Below, in pieces: positions 23,959 through 33,894 of a DNA stretch of 64,000 nucleotides. The notes beneath the pieces were generated by a model. It ran no database searches, was not told the DNA's origin, and worked only from the letters and a program-made list of their open reading frames with translations. Source of the stretch: Pyronema omphalodes (taxonomy: Eukaryota > Ascomycota > Pezizomycetes > Pezizales > Pyronemataceae); contig JAJJXM010000015.1 of assembly GCA_024516155.1 (NCBI GenBank), forward strand, positions 310,001 through 374,000, read 5' to 3'. The translations under genes were made by a program, and so were the position numbers. Position 1 is the first letter of the stretch. Every line of letters starts with the position of its first letter.

Positions 23959-26900
23959 GGGCTTTTTCTTCGCCAAGGAAGAGGGAGGGGTATGATGGTT
24001 GTCTGACAGTTAACAACAGACCTGGTCTTCTCATTCTGGGTGATAAGAAATTGTGAATCGAGAGAGGGAAAGATCAGGTGGAGGTGGAGGTCACAGTTTA
24101 TTGATAGCGGTACTAATCTAAGACTACGCATCCTACGGAAAGGGATACGCCAAATGTAGAACCTCCACCTCCATGATCCAGTCACATCAACCCTAACTGT
24201 GGCCACGGGTGAGTGACCTGAGCCCTCATCGTGGCTGAGACACCAGAGCCCTAGGCGGCTTTTCAACAGAAATGACCCAGGCACAGGGCTCTCAATTATT
24301 GAGTTGAAATAGAAAATCCCGGAATAAATTTTCCGTGACCGGAGACAAGAACAGAAAGCCAGTGCTTTTGGAGAAGTCGTCGAAGTTTGAATCTGGCGGA
24401 CGGAGTTGATTATATCCTGACCTGTAAAATCCGAATTCGGTAAATTTCCCTGGTGGGATTAATTTAATTCGCAAAATATGCTGCGAGTTCTGACCTATAT
24501 AGATTTACTACTAAATATCGAAATCAGTATCATTTTTGCGACGTCGCTTTCGCACGGATTTTAAACCATACCTTGTTTTTTTTTTAACAAAATCCTGCTA
24601 ACACTCAGCCAAGGACAGACTCCCGACAGCACGAACAACCAAAGCACCCAGCGGTGAATATCCTTCAGAACCATTTTTGACGGTTCTACAAGGACGAAGG
24701 ACTCAGAAAATCCGATAGCTCAAAGATAGGCTGACAAAGAAAGAGCGACGAAGAAGAAGAGCGTATTCCTGAACAGGGTCCCCATTACCAGTCTATCCAA
24801 GTTTCCGTAAATTCAGTGAGCGTTCATATCTAGGCAACCGGTGATGCTGAGATGATACGCCGCGAGATGTTTCGTAGTCCAGTGTTGGATCATAAAAGCG
24901 AAGCACAAGCACAGCTCAATGCTGTTGACACCGCGTTGCTAAGTCATTCCGTAGGAAGGCCAAGCCAATCTCGAGGGCGATGTTGTTTTAACCTCAGAAC
25001 AGCCAAATTCTAGAATCTCAGGAATACAAGGACGATCAGACGAAGGCAGAAGAAAGTTGGAGTCGGCAGGGCCTGGATTATAACGCGAGTCGGATGGTTA
25101 GCAATTTGGCTGTTGACAGGCCCCGAGTATTCCGGAAAGGATTTAGGGGATGTGCCAGTGCGCACTGCGCATTCAGGGTTGAGCCCGTCCAACGGATGCA
25201 GTATCGACAGGGTTGTAAACCGGAGGCAAGACGCGGCAATCTTGCAATACTCTCCAAACACACACAACGAAATCCTATGTAGGACACTTGTCGCAAAGAA
25301 CCTTGGTTGAAAGAGGGCCGCAAGTCAGGTGTTCCTCCGGATCATGTAACTTGTTGAAGCAGTCGATAGTCTATTAAGAAACAGTCAGTCCCAATCTTGA
25401 GGCGTCGGATAAAATTCAAGATTTCAGGAAACTTACCACACCATAAATACACAACTACTGATGAAAAGAAGAAAACAAGAGAACCCAGGTATTCTCCAGG
25501 GAAGGCATCTTACGAAGACCTCTGAATTGGCGGCCTATGCCTATGTGACAAAGATTAGTTTCAGTTTTCGGATTGTAAACAATGATGGGGAAACACTTAC
25601 ACAGCATTGACACACCGAGTGTCCCAAGTGGGATTTCAGGCCCCAAAAACCAGACCCAGCAAAAATCCGTTGATCTCAGGAACGGCGCCATAGACGAGAT
25701 CAGAACCGGGAACGGATGATGCTTTATCCATCGCAGAGGCGGATCGCGAACATCCATGATGGATCTATCAATCTCGAGTGAGATTCGAAAAGCGTCGGCA
25801 GCATGCCAGCGTCGAACCATGTTTCTGCGGCCTGTTATTCCATGTCGGAGAGCTGAATCATTATCAGTTACTTAACGACGGGAAAATCCAGAAACAAAGT
25901 CTGTAGGCGCAAAGTTGCGTTGGGATTCGGGGTCCAAATCTCTGACCAGGATGACCAAAGGTTAGGGGGTCGAAACGAAGAAAAGAGGAGTCGTGAGTTG
26001 GCAAGTCGGATTTATATCAGACAAAGGCGGAGAAGAGCAGCACGCACAGGAATCCAATGTAGTTTGAGTATGCTACAAGGGAAGAGAGATGAATAAAGAC
26101 CCTACAACAGAGTAACAATGTCACTCAATGTTGTTATCGAACGGTCTTCAAGATCTCGTAGTAGAAATTGAGATCAGGAGAGAGGTAAGGAAAGCTGCAC
26201 CTGTGAGCTCGTCATCGTTGCTATTTTCCCGCTTAAGCGGTGGTGCTTTAGAAGCTCGAGGGAGGAGGTGATGAGCAGACAAGTCTTGCAACTTGTTGCA
26301 AGGAAGGCTTGCTGACTAACACGGAAGCAGGAAGGTTATGTTGGCCTTGCGCTCCTTTTCTCATCCTTGATGGATTTATACTCGCGAGTGACAACGGTAC
26401 GTCGCAGAGGGCTTCCACGCCGGAAATTGGGCCCTTCGATCTCCTGGTGGAGTTGGGTCTCTAAACACAAAAATCTGAGTTGCCTCGACACACCGAAAGC
26501 ATCGCAGTGGTGGTAGCGAGTGAAGAGAGTATCCGTCGTCGGATTGATATATCGTGCCGAGGGGTCCGTCGACAAACAGCAGCGACGCCAGAAGACGGTC
26601 CGATGGTGTACAGACCGTCGATGAACGAAACACCAGACCAGAATGGTCGGACGATTTTTAAATGTAAGCTCAATCGATCTAGAAGTGATATTAGTAATCG
26701 CTCCATCACTTCTCCTTGTTCTGGAATTGCAAGAAAATGTACTTACAAGGCAGTGAACATCGGGTGGACGTTACATGATCCTGTACATCCATGAAGTCTT
26801 CCAGGATGCTCTAAACAACCTGGAGGTGAGGTTAGCCATTGTCTTATGATGTGTACTCCTCTGTAACTGTGGGGATACTCACGAGGTAGTACATTGGTGA

Positions 26901-27227
26901 AAGTAAATCCAGCCGTCGGAAAATATTTCGCTTGTAACCGACAGCAGGAGGAGGCCGAAAGTCATGTGGCGTCCGTTCTGGATCTGGTAATACGTTAGAT
27001 ATATGGATTAAGTAAATAAAAAAAGATGGACTTTACCTTGAGAAACAAGACGCCACCCACCACAATCGACCTCTGCTATCATCAACATCGATGGAGGCCA
27101 TCGCTTGATTGAGCCCTGGAGGTTTGTTAACAACATGATTGAAGCAGACAATGACTGAGGCATACCTAATATTGCTGTCGTTCGTTTGCTAGACAAAGAG
27201 ATCGAACGAGTGATTTATCCGTCGATA

Positions 27228-27243
27228 CAGTCCAAGGTTGGAT
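27228..27243. repeat. LINE target-site duplication, left
   Basis: CAGTCCAAGGTTGGAT lies immediately next to the AAATA-type tail of the LINE (minus-strand 3' end). The same 16 bp recur at 33879-33894, and once only at the empty site 19837-19852 or so in the left duplication copy. Confidence 0.95.
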
Positions 27244-27738
27244 TTATTTATTTATTTGTCATACACGCTTGCAACCGTAAGGTTATGGCGGGTACTACTT
27301 TAAGGTACAATGCTGACCATCGGGAGTGACTCCGATGGCCACTGGGTACGCCCCAGAGCGGTCTATCTAAGTTTCTGGCAGTAGTCGCCTCTGTCTTTCT
27401 GTCTGTGTCTGTCCATCTCGTCACTGTGTCCGTGAGCCCTGTTTGCTCTAGTATCTTTCCTCCACCCTTCCCCAGTTTCTACCGCCTGAAACTCTGATAA
27501 TAATAAGAAAAGTAAAGGAAAACAAAGGAAATGAGAAAATACAGAAACACACCCATCCCCGGCTCCTTGACTTTCCCATCTCTCCTCTCCCTTTTCGTCA
27601 TTCGTGATACAAAGGAAAACATAATGTAAAAGAAAAGTCAGAAAATGTAGCATATCCTCCCTTCTTCGAATCCATCTTTGTCCTATCCTATCGACAGTTT
27701 GCTTCTGGTTTAAATACATTCTGGTGTTTTTTCTTCTT

Positions 27739-27739
<1 letters not shown>
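27244..27739 (-). other. LINE 3' region and terminal tail
   Basis: Noncoding sequence between the internal A tract and the element end. It finishes (minus strand) in GCGTGTATGACAAATAAATA followed by a little more of the same repeat, directly abutting the target duplication. Such AT-repeat tails are typical of fungal LINEs primed on target DNA. Confidence 0.75.

Positions 27740-27788
<49 letters not shown>
27740..27788 (-). repeat. A49 tract inside the LINE, at the ORF2 stop codon
   Basis: Forty-nine consecutive T on the plus strand, i.e. A on the element strand. The last codon ATG of ORF2 is followed by TAA, whose A residues start the tract. Confidence 0.95.
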
Positions 27789-27791
<3 letters not shown>

Positions 27792-30700
27792 TGTGTTCTT
27801 CATCGGGGTCAGTTAACGTACCCCAATCTGCCATTGTGAATCTGTGTTCTGGTGAGTGTCTCTCCGCTGCAGGGGTACTTAACTGTGTGTGTGCCCATTC
27901 CGCAGTTGCGAGCTTCGTTTCAGAGATAATAGTGGTCAGGGCTTGAATTCCGTGTGGCGTGTGGAGGATCATCTTAAGTTGTAGTTGTCGGTGCCGTGGT
28001 AGTTTAAGTTGGTGGCGGAGGTTAATACGGTGGGAGGTAAATATGGGGCAGGCCAGGATCAGGTGGCGTGGGGTTTGAGGTGGGTGGAGGGGGCATGTGC
28101 ATGAGCGGGAAGGGTATTGTTCGGAGGGGGGGTGTGCCAGGCTGTTGAGAAAGTAACCATGTCCTGTTCGGAGGCCCAGTATCGCTGTGGATATCTTTCG
28201 GGGCACTGATGTGTACGCTTCATCAAGCTTCCGCTTGAATGGTGCATCGTATGTCTTTGGGCGGGTGGAGGAGGTGTACCAGGTGACCCAATCATGGATG
28301 TGAGCTTCATGGATGCGGCGTCGCAGCCATGACAAGGAGATTGTCGAGTTCGGTAGGGGGTTTCTGTCAGTTGCCAATTTTGCCAGGCGATCTGCTTCAT
28401 CGTTGCCTGCAATGTCGGTGTGGCCTGGTACCCAGTGAAGGTGCACTGTGGAGTTGGTTCGTGTGAGGAGGGTTTGACAGGTGTGGTGGATGATGCCGGC
28501 AGTTTCCCGTCCTGGGCCTGGCGAGAGGTGCGAAGAGCGGATGATGGCTGCCTGGTTGTCGGTGAAGATGTGTATCTGGCGGTTGTGGAGGTGGAGGCGT
28601 CGCAGGTGTGTAGCGCAGGAGAGTAGGCTCTCTGAGATGGCTTGTAGTTCAGCGTCAAAGACTTCGTTTGTGTTGGTCATGGGAATGAGGGCTTGTATTT
28701 GTTTGTCGAGGCCGTAGGGGATGAAGAAGCTAGCCCCGGTCTTGTCGTTGAGTTGGGAGCCATCAGTGTATACCACGATTGCATTGGGTGTTGTTTTGAG
28801 GGAGTGTAGGAGTGCAAGGTGTTCAGTAGCTGCGTCCTCCTTTTCGCTCGTGGAGATGGTTGTTGTCAGGGGGGGTGGTTTCCATACCGAGGGATCCGGT
28901 TGGGCCGTGTTCTCAACTGTGCTGGTGGGGGATAGCCATGGTCTCATCAGAGTGAGGATGCTTGTGAGACGGGACTGGGGGCGTGTGTGACCGTGCCAGT
29001 CACAGTCATACTCTGTGGGGGACATGATGGCGTTCTCAAAGTGGCCTGGGGTGGGGTAGGAGGAGGGGCAGCGGGAAATGACGGGGTGGGTAGGGGGCAG
29101 GGAGAGGAGTCTGAGGGCATATTTTCGTTTCTTGTGGGTGAGTCTGATCTTAACGGGTGGGAGGGCCGCCTCGTTGTGCAGGGCCATGATTGGAGTGGAT
29201 GTGAAGGCGTTAAGGATCTTTCGTAGGGCGGTGTTCTGTTGTCGTTGTAGTTTGGATTCCAGCGTTTTCTGATTTGACCACCATATCTCTGAACCGAAGT
29301 CGGACCTGGACTGGACACATGCACGGTAAAGTGTTCTTGTAGCGGAGGGGGACAGACCAGTTTCATATCGCACAAGGCTTCTTAGGGCGTTAAAGGACCT
29401 GGATGCGGCTGTTAGTCTAGTATTTACATGGTGAACAAAGGAAAGTTTTCTATCAAAGTGGATACCAATCCACCGGACCACATCTTTCTTTCCGCCTTTC
29501 GTGCCTGGTTGGACTATTGTGCCATTGGGAAGTCTGACGCATGTTTGAGGGGTGGTGTCGTCTTTTTGTGATCTGTGGAAATGGAGAAGTTCTGACTTGG
29601 AGTCGTCGAATGCCACTGCGTTGTTGTGGGCCCATTCAAAGGCGGTTTCTGCGGCCCTCTCAAGGGCCCTTGAGTTGGATTCTCTAGATGTACCCTGTGT
29701 GACTAGAGCGACGTCGTCGATGTAGCTGGGTGTCCAGATGCTGGGGTGGATAGATGATAGACTGTCAAAGAGCGGTCGTAGGTAGAGGAGGAACAGGATT
29801 GGTGAGGCGGGTGATCCCTGGGGGATACCGGTTCTGGTAGCTCGTTGTCCGTCGGTGTGTCCGTCGAATGACAAGGCCGTGGTCCTGTCCTGGAGGAAGG
29901 AGGCGCACCAAGATACCGTAGGAAGTGGGCATCCCAGAGATGTCATTGTAGCGAGGAGGCGTGTGGCGGATACATTGTCGAATGCGCCTCTGACGTCGAG
30001 GAAGAGGGCGGAGGTTATGAGTTTGTTTTTGTGCCCAACTTCAATGTCGTGTGTCAGGGCCATTGCTGCGTCGATGGCTGATCGCTTGGGTCGTCCTCCA
30101 ATTTGATCTCTGTGGAGGATGTGGTGTGTTTCTGCTAGTTGTCCTAGACGTGTCGCCATTAGCTTTTCTAAAATCTTTCCCATGCAGTTTAGCAGCGCGA
30201 TCGGGCGATAGGCCTTCACAGAGCTGTAGTCAGGTTTGTTTGGCTTCGGTATCACCACTGTAGTAGCCTGTCTCCAGCAGCGTGGTTGATATCCAACTCT
30301 GCCCAGGGTTGCGTATAGAAGGTGGAAATCTTCCGGGATGGTGGTGTAGGCTTGTCGTAGGCACAGGAATGGGATCCCATCCGGGCCAGGGGCCTTCTTC
30401 GGTGCTGAGGTGAAGATGGCTGATTTGACTTCGGTTTCCGAGAATGTGTTCCATTCGATTGGGGGTTTATTGTTGTGGTGGGGTTGAGGAGGGGCGTCTG
30501 GTGGGGGGGGGAACAGGGCCTGAAAGGCTTGAACTTTTCCGGCGAAGTCTGTGCGGAGAGCATTGGGTTGGGTAGTTGTGTCAGTGATTGGTGGGGTGAG
30601 CTGAGCGCGGCGAGGGTTAGTATAGCGGAAGGCAGCCCATATGTCCGCTCCTTTGGCTTGAGACAGGTACTCCTTCCATAGGCTGTCTTTTGCATGTCGG

Positions 30701-31779
30701 ACTGCCCGGAAGTGGTGGTTGCGTTTGCTTTTGAAGTGGGCGTGGTCATCTGGGTTCCTTGTGCGCTTCCAGACCCTTTGAGCCTGGTTCATTTCTTTCC
30801 TAGTGGTTGTGAGATTGTCAGTCCACCAGCGTTTAGATCTGGGGGAATGTTCGATGGCTGGAGTAGATTGTTCGGCTGCCGTGGCTATGGTTTGTTGAAG
30901 GGAGGCGGCCCATTCGTCCAGGTTATTGGTAGTAGGATTCCCTTGTAGGTGTGACCACCGGGGTCGAAGGGAAGATGCGAGTCGTGTGAGGATGGTAGCA
31001 AATTCATCCCAGTTGGTCTTTTTCCAGTTCAGTCGTGGTTTGGGGTTGGAGAGCTCAACATCTGGGTGTTGCGACTGTATTTGGAACCGGATGACCTCAT
31101 GGTCTGAACCTGTTGCCGCTTCCTCATCGACTGCCCAGTTCTGTACTTCATTCGCCATGGAGGGTGTAGAGAGTGTCAGGTCCAGGACGGAGGATCCCCG
31201 GCCATTGCGGTAGTGGTATGTTGGTGTGTCTGGTGTGTTAGCTAGGTGCCAGCCGGCTTCTTCAATCAGGTATACCAGCTCGTCCGCGCGTGTCATCCGT
31301 GTGAGATGAGAGTTCCACAGTGTATGATGGGCATTCATATCACCTGTCAGGACGCAGCGGTGGGGTAGGGTAAGTGGGGTAAATGAGCGTGGGAGGGTGT
31401 ATTGTTTGGATTCTTGTTCCCATTCGTTGTAAATGTTCAGTAGGTAAAAGGTGGGGATAAGGGGGGTGTGTATTTCAAGGATCTGGAGATCCGGGTCCGC
31501 ACAGATGTCAGGACGTGGAGTAACATGTAGGTGAGGGTTTAGTCTCGAAATGTACGCCATCGTCCTGACAACTGTCCGATTGTTTGCTGGGGGTATAAGG
31601 AGAAGGAAATCTGGGTGTGTTGTGGCATATATGGGATTTCTGATATCAGCTTCCTGTATCAGAATGATGTCTGCGGTCCTGCCAGCAGAGTTCAGAAGGG
31701 AGTTAAGGGCTATGGTGCTTCTATTAATGTTGTGGGATATTATTCGTAGGGTTGCCGCGGAAGAGTTGTAATTACTCAT
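27787..31779 (-). CDS. LINE ORF2: endonuclease, reverse transcriptase and RNase H
   Basis: A 1330-aa polyprotein without internal stops. Residues 1-235 form an APE-type endonuclease (QEAD at 42-45, GDMNAHH at 146-152, GSDHE at 224-228). The reverse transcriptase spans about 460-780, with FLDVRGAFD at 593-601, GIPQGSP at 651-657 and the catalytic YIDD at 686-689. RNase H spans about 1000-1136, with the acidic residues D1005 (YTDGS), E1044, D1073 (FTDNQ) and D1127 or D1130. A Cys/His cluster (CTCPLHPPQTPRHLILAC) lies at 1227-1244. It should nick target DNA, copy the element RNA and degrade the hybrid, in the nucleus together with ORF1. The start ATG overlaps the end of ORF1 by 8 nt. All key catalytic residues I looked for are present. 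Confidence 0.96.
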
Positions 31780-33559
31780 CGGTGGTCATATTAGTGTCAG
31801 AGGGTAGGTCAGAGGGTTTGTGGGCGGTTTTTGTTCTTTGCCAGACAGTTCTTATGACTTCCAGGCGGGAGGGGCATTTGGGGTGGAATGCAGGGTGGGC
31901 TGTGTCATCTTGATTGGCATCAGTGCAGTTTCTGCATTTAACACTGACATGGGGGCATAGCCGTCCAGTCTTGGTCGGACATTCAGCACATTGATGCAGG
32001 TCAGTGGAATGTGGGCCGGCACAAAGGGCGCAAGTGGGGTGGGAAATGGAGGGGCAGACCGCGTGGTGGTGTCCAAAGTTAAGGCAGCGACGGCATTGGT
32101 CGGTGGGGCGAGCTGAGTGATACTCAGTAACCTTCCTCTGCTCATAGCGTACAATAACTTTGGTTCTCTTGAGCCGTTGCGCGTCTTCATTGGTCTTAAG
32201 GGCGATCATAACACTTGATGCTGTCTTGCCAACGCGTTTGTCAGGGTGGGTTATGTATCGGGGGGGTTGGGCGAGTTGGATATCATGGTTGCGCTCAATC
32301 TCAGATTGGAGAGCTTGCATGCCATCAGGGTTATCAGGGTAGGAGTCAAGTGGAATGCTGTGTACCGTAAGTTTGAACCACTTTTCGGCAACGCGGGGTG
32401 CAAGCAGGGTGTAGTGGATTGACTGGGCAGCCTCCTGGAGGGTGTTGAGGTGGGCAGTAACTTCTTCAGTAGTGGTTTTGGGGGAGAACGTAAGGGTGAG
32501 GTTTCCAAGCTGGTTGCGGCGCACCGTAACAACAGACATGTGGTCAGGGGCATCTGCCTCCCGGAGTGCACGGTTGGTAGCAGTACCGAGGTGGGCATTG
32601 ACATCATGTGTGAGTTTTTCTGGGTCTGGGCAGGGGATGGAAACAGTAACAGGGCGGGGGACGGCAGGTTTTGGTGATGGCTTTTTGGGTTGAGAGGGGG
32701 TCTTGGACTTCTGGGTGGCGACAGTCTGGGTAACAGAGCTGAAGAGCTTTCTGGGGATATTTGGTTCTGTCCAGGCAGCAGTTCCTTGGGGGACGGGGAA
32801 GGGGATAGCGGGGGGGGCGGCGATATTGTGTTTAGCTAGTGCTTCTTCAGCAGCGAAACAACGGGTCTTCCAGTAGGTGACCAGATCGTCGGTTTGGGCA
32901 GGAGGCAGGGGGTCGGTGTCAGGGGCGGGGTCGGCAGAGTCAGGAATATCATGGGAGGGCAGGAGCTTGCGGAGCATTTCTTCGATCTTGCGTAGTGTTG
33001 CTCTATCGCGGTCCATGATGCTGAATGCTTTATTGAGGCGTTGGGTGGTACGGTGGTCGTTGAGGCGTGCAGCATCAGCGTGTGCGGTTACTGTGGCCAT
33101 AACTCGGTCGATTGCTGTGAGGTCTGCGATGCTGGTGTGTTGGGGGACCGCTGTTTCATTGCCGAGTGTGCGCAAGGAGGCCTGGATGCCGTGTTCGTAG
33201 ACGAGAGGAGTTTCAGTTGAAGTGGTGGTGGACGGTGCAGAGCGTTTTGCCGGAAGGGTTGGGAAGTCTTGGATGTTGCGTACGTGGATTGTGTGTCCAG
33301 TTCTGGGTGCAGTTGGGGCAGGCGGTTGGTGTTGAGGGGTGGGTTGCGGCGGGGTGGAGGGGCGGCGAGCTGGGGTTGGTGTAGGCGACGCGGTTTCTTC
33401 GTCACTGACGTCAGTGTCGGTGTCGAGGTTCATGTCGTCAAGTGTGGTTGCTTGGGAGTGCGGCTCTGCGCTAGCGTGTTGGCTCGCGCTAAGGCTCGGC
33501 GTGCTGATTTTGTCGGGGGGAAGAGGTTTTTTGCGGGGGGCAGCAGAGCGTGGGGCCAT
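31772..33559 (-). CDS. LINE ORF1: gag-like RNA-binding protein with zinc knuckles
   Basis: A 595-aa protein. The first ~115 residues are Pro/Ser/Thr-rich and disordered-looking, with an acidic DLDTDTDVSDEE segment. The middle contains helical stretches (residues ~150-205) and an alignable RRM-like or esterase-free core I cannot classify. Residues ~487-562 carry clustered CCHC-type knuckles (CRRCLNFGHHHAVC, CALCAGPHSTDLHQC) followed by further Cys pairs. In related LINEs ORF1 coats the element RNA and escorts it to the nucleus. The stop lies in GATGAGTAA, so the ORF2 start codon precedes it by a few bases: ORF2 is probably translated by termination-reinitiation. Confidence 0.93.
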   Translation of the reverse strand: MAPRSAAPRKKPLPPDKISTPSLSASQHASAEPHSQATTLDDMNLDTDTDVSDEETASPTPTPARRPSTPPQPTPQHQPPAPTAPRTGHTIHVRNIQDFPTLPAKRSAPSTTTSTETPLVYEHGIQASLRTLGNETAVPQHTSIADLTAIDRVMATVTAHADAARLNDHRTTQRLNKAFSIMDRDRATLRKIEEMLRKLLPSHDIPDSADPAPDTDPLPPAQTDDLVTYWKTRCFAAEEALAKHNIAAPPAIPFPVPQGTAAWTEPNIPRKLFSSVTQTVATQKSKTPSQPKKPSPKPAVPRPVTVSIPCPDPEKLTHDVNAHLGTATNRALREADAPDHMSVVTVRRNQLGNLTLTFSPKTTTEEVTAHLNTLQEAAQSIHYTLLAPRVAEKWFKLTVHSIPLDSYPDNPDGMQALQSEIERNHDIQLAQPPRYITHPDKRVGKTASSVMIALKTNEDAQRLKRTKVIVRYEQRKVTEYHSARPTDQCRRCLNFGHHHAVCPSISHPTCALCAGPHSTDLHQCAECPTKTGRLCPHVSVKCRNCTDANQDDTAHPAFHPKCPSRLEVIRTVWQRTKTAHKPSDLPSDTNMTTDE

Positions 33560-33878
33560 GTCGCCGCGAAGGAGTTAGGAGGGGAGATCGAGTGAGCGAT
33601 AGATTTTAAAGGGAAGAGAAGAGAGGACGAGTTCGAGCGAGTGGTTGTTGTTTTGTGGTTGTGGTGGGGTCGCGTTGTGCCTATGCCGAGGGGCGTCTTC
33701 AGGGGCCGTGATTCTCTTTCACCTCGCTTGCGCGACGAAAAAGAGCGTGCCGGGTCTGTAGAGGCTTCGGGTAGGTAAATCGAGTGCGCTATTCAAGAAT
33801 CCGCTCGAAAATCTGATGATTTCCGGGTGGTTGTTGAGATAGCTGGGGGGGGGGGTCGAACTCGGGGTGTGTTCCTGT
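33560..33878 (-). promoter_or_regulatory. LINE 5' untranslated leader, probable internal promoter
   Basis: The 319 nt between the 5' end of the element and the ORF1 start contain no ORF of note and are GC-rich. LINEs of this type carry an internal promoter at this place; that role is inferred from family knowledge and I cannot point to specific motifs. Confidence 0.45.
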
Positions 33879-33894
33879 CAGTCCAAGGTTGGAT
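33879..33894. repeat. LINE target-site duplication, right
   Basis: Second copy of CAGTCCAAGGTTGGAT, next to the element's 5' end, followed by CTGTGGAGGAACTCACGCAC exactly as at the empty site in the left duplication copy. Confidence 0.95.

Larger units (their letters stand above)
27244..33878 (-). mobile_element. Full-length Tad-like non-LTR retrotransposon (LINE)
   Basis: A 6,635-bp element on the minus strand bounded by 16-bp direct repeats. From its 5' end it has a ~320-nt leader, ORF1 (gag-like, 595 aa), ORF2 (endonuclease, reverse transcriptase, RNase H; 1330 aa), an A49 tract at the ORF2 stop, a ~495-nt 3' region and a terminal TGACAAATAAATAAATAA tail. The domain order with a C-terminal RNase H and overlapping ORFs matches the Tad1/MGR583 group of fungal LINEs. 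Both ORFs are uninterrupted, with catalytic motifs present, and the direct repeats match each other perfectly, so insertion is probably recent and the copy may be active. No sign of repeat-induced point mutation is visible in the ORFs. Confidence 0.95.

Noticed and set aside
27363..27803. 146-aa frame starting with a polylysine run next to the LINE A tract
   Set aside because: Translation of the A tract and 3' noncoding sequence of the LINE; no independent protein.
28059..28658. 199-aa minus-strand frame within LINE ORF2
   Set aside because: Out-of-frame shadow of the RNase H region; many others like it within 28-33 kb were also ignored.
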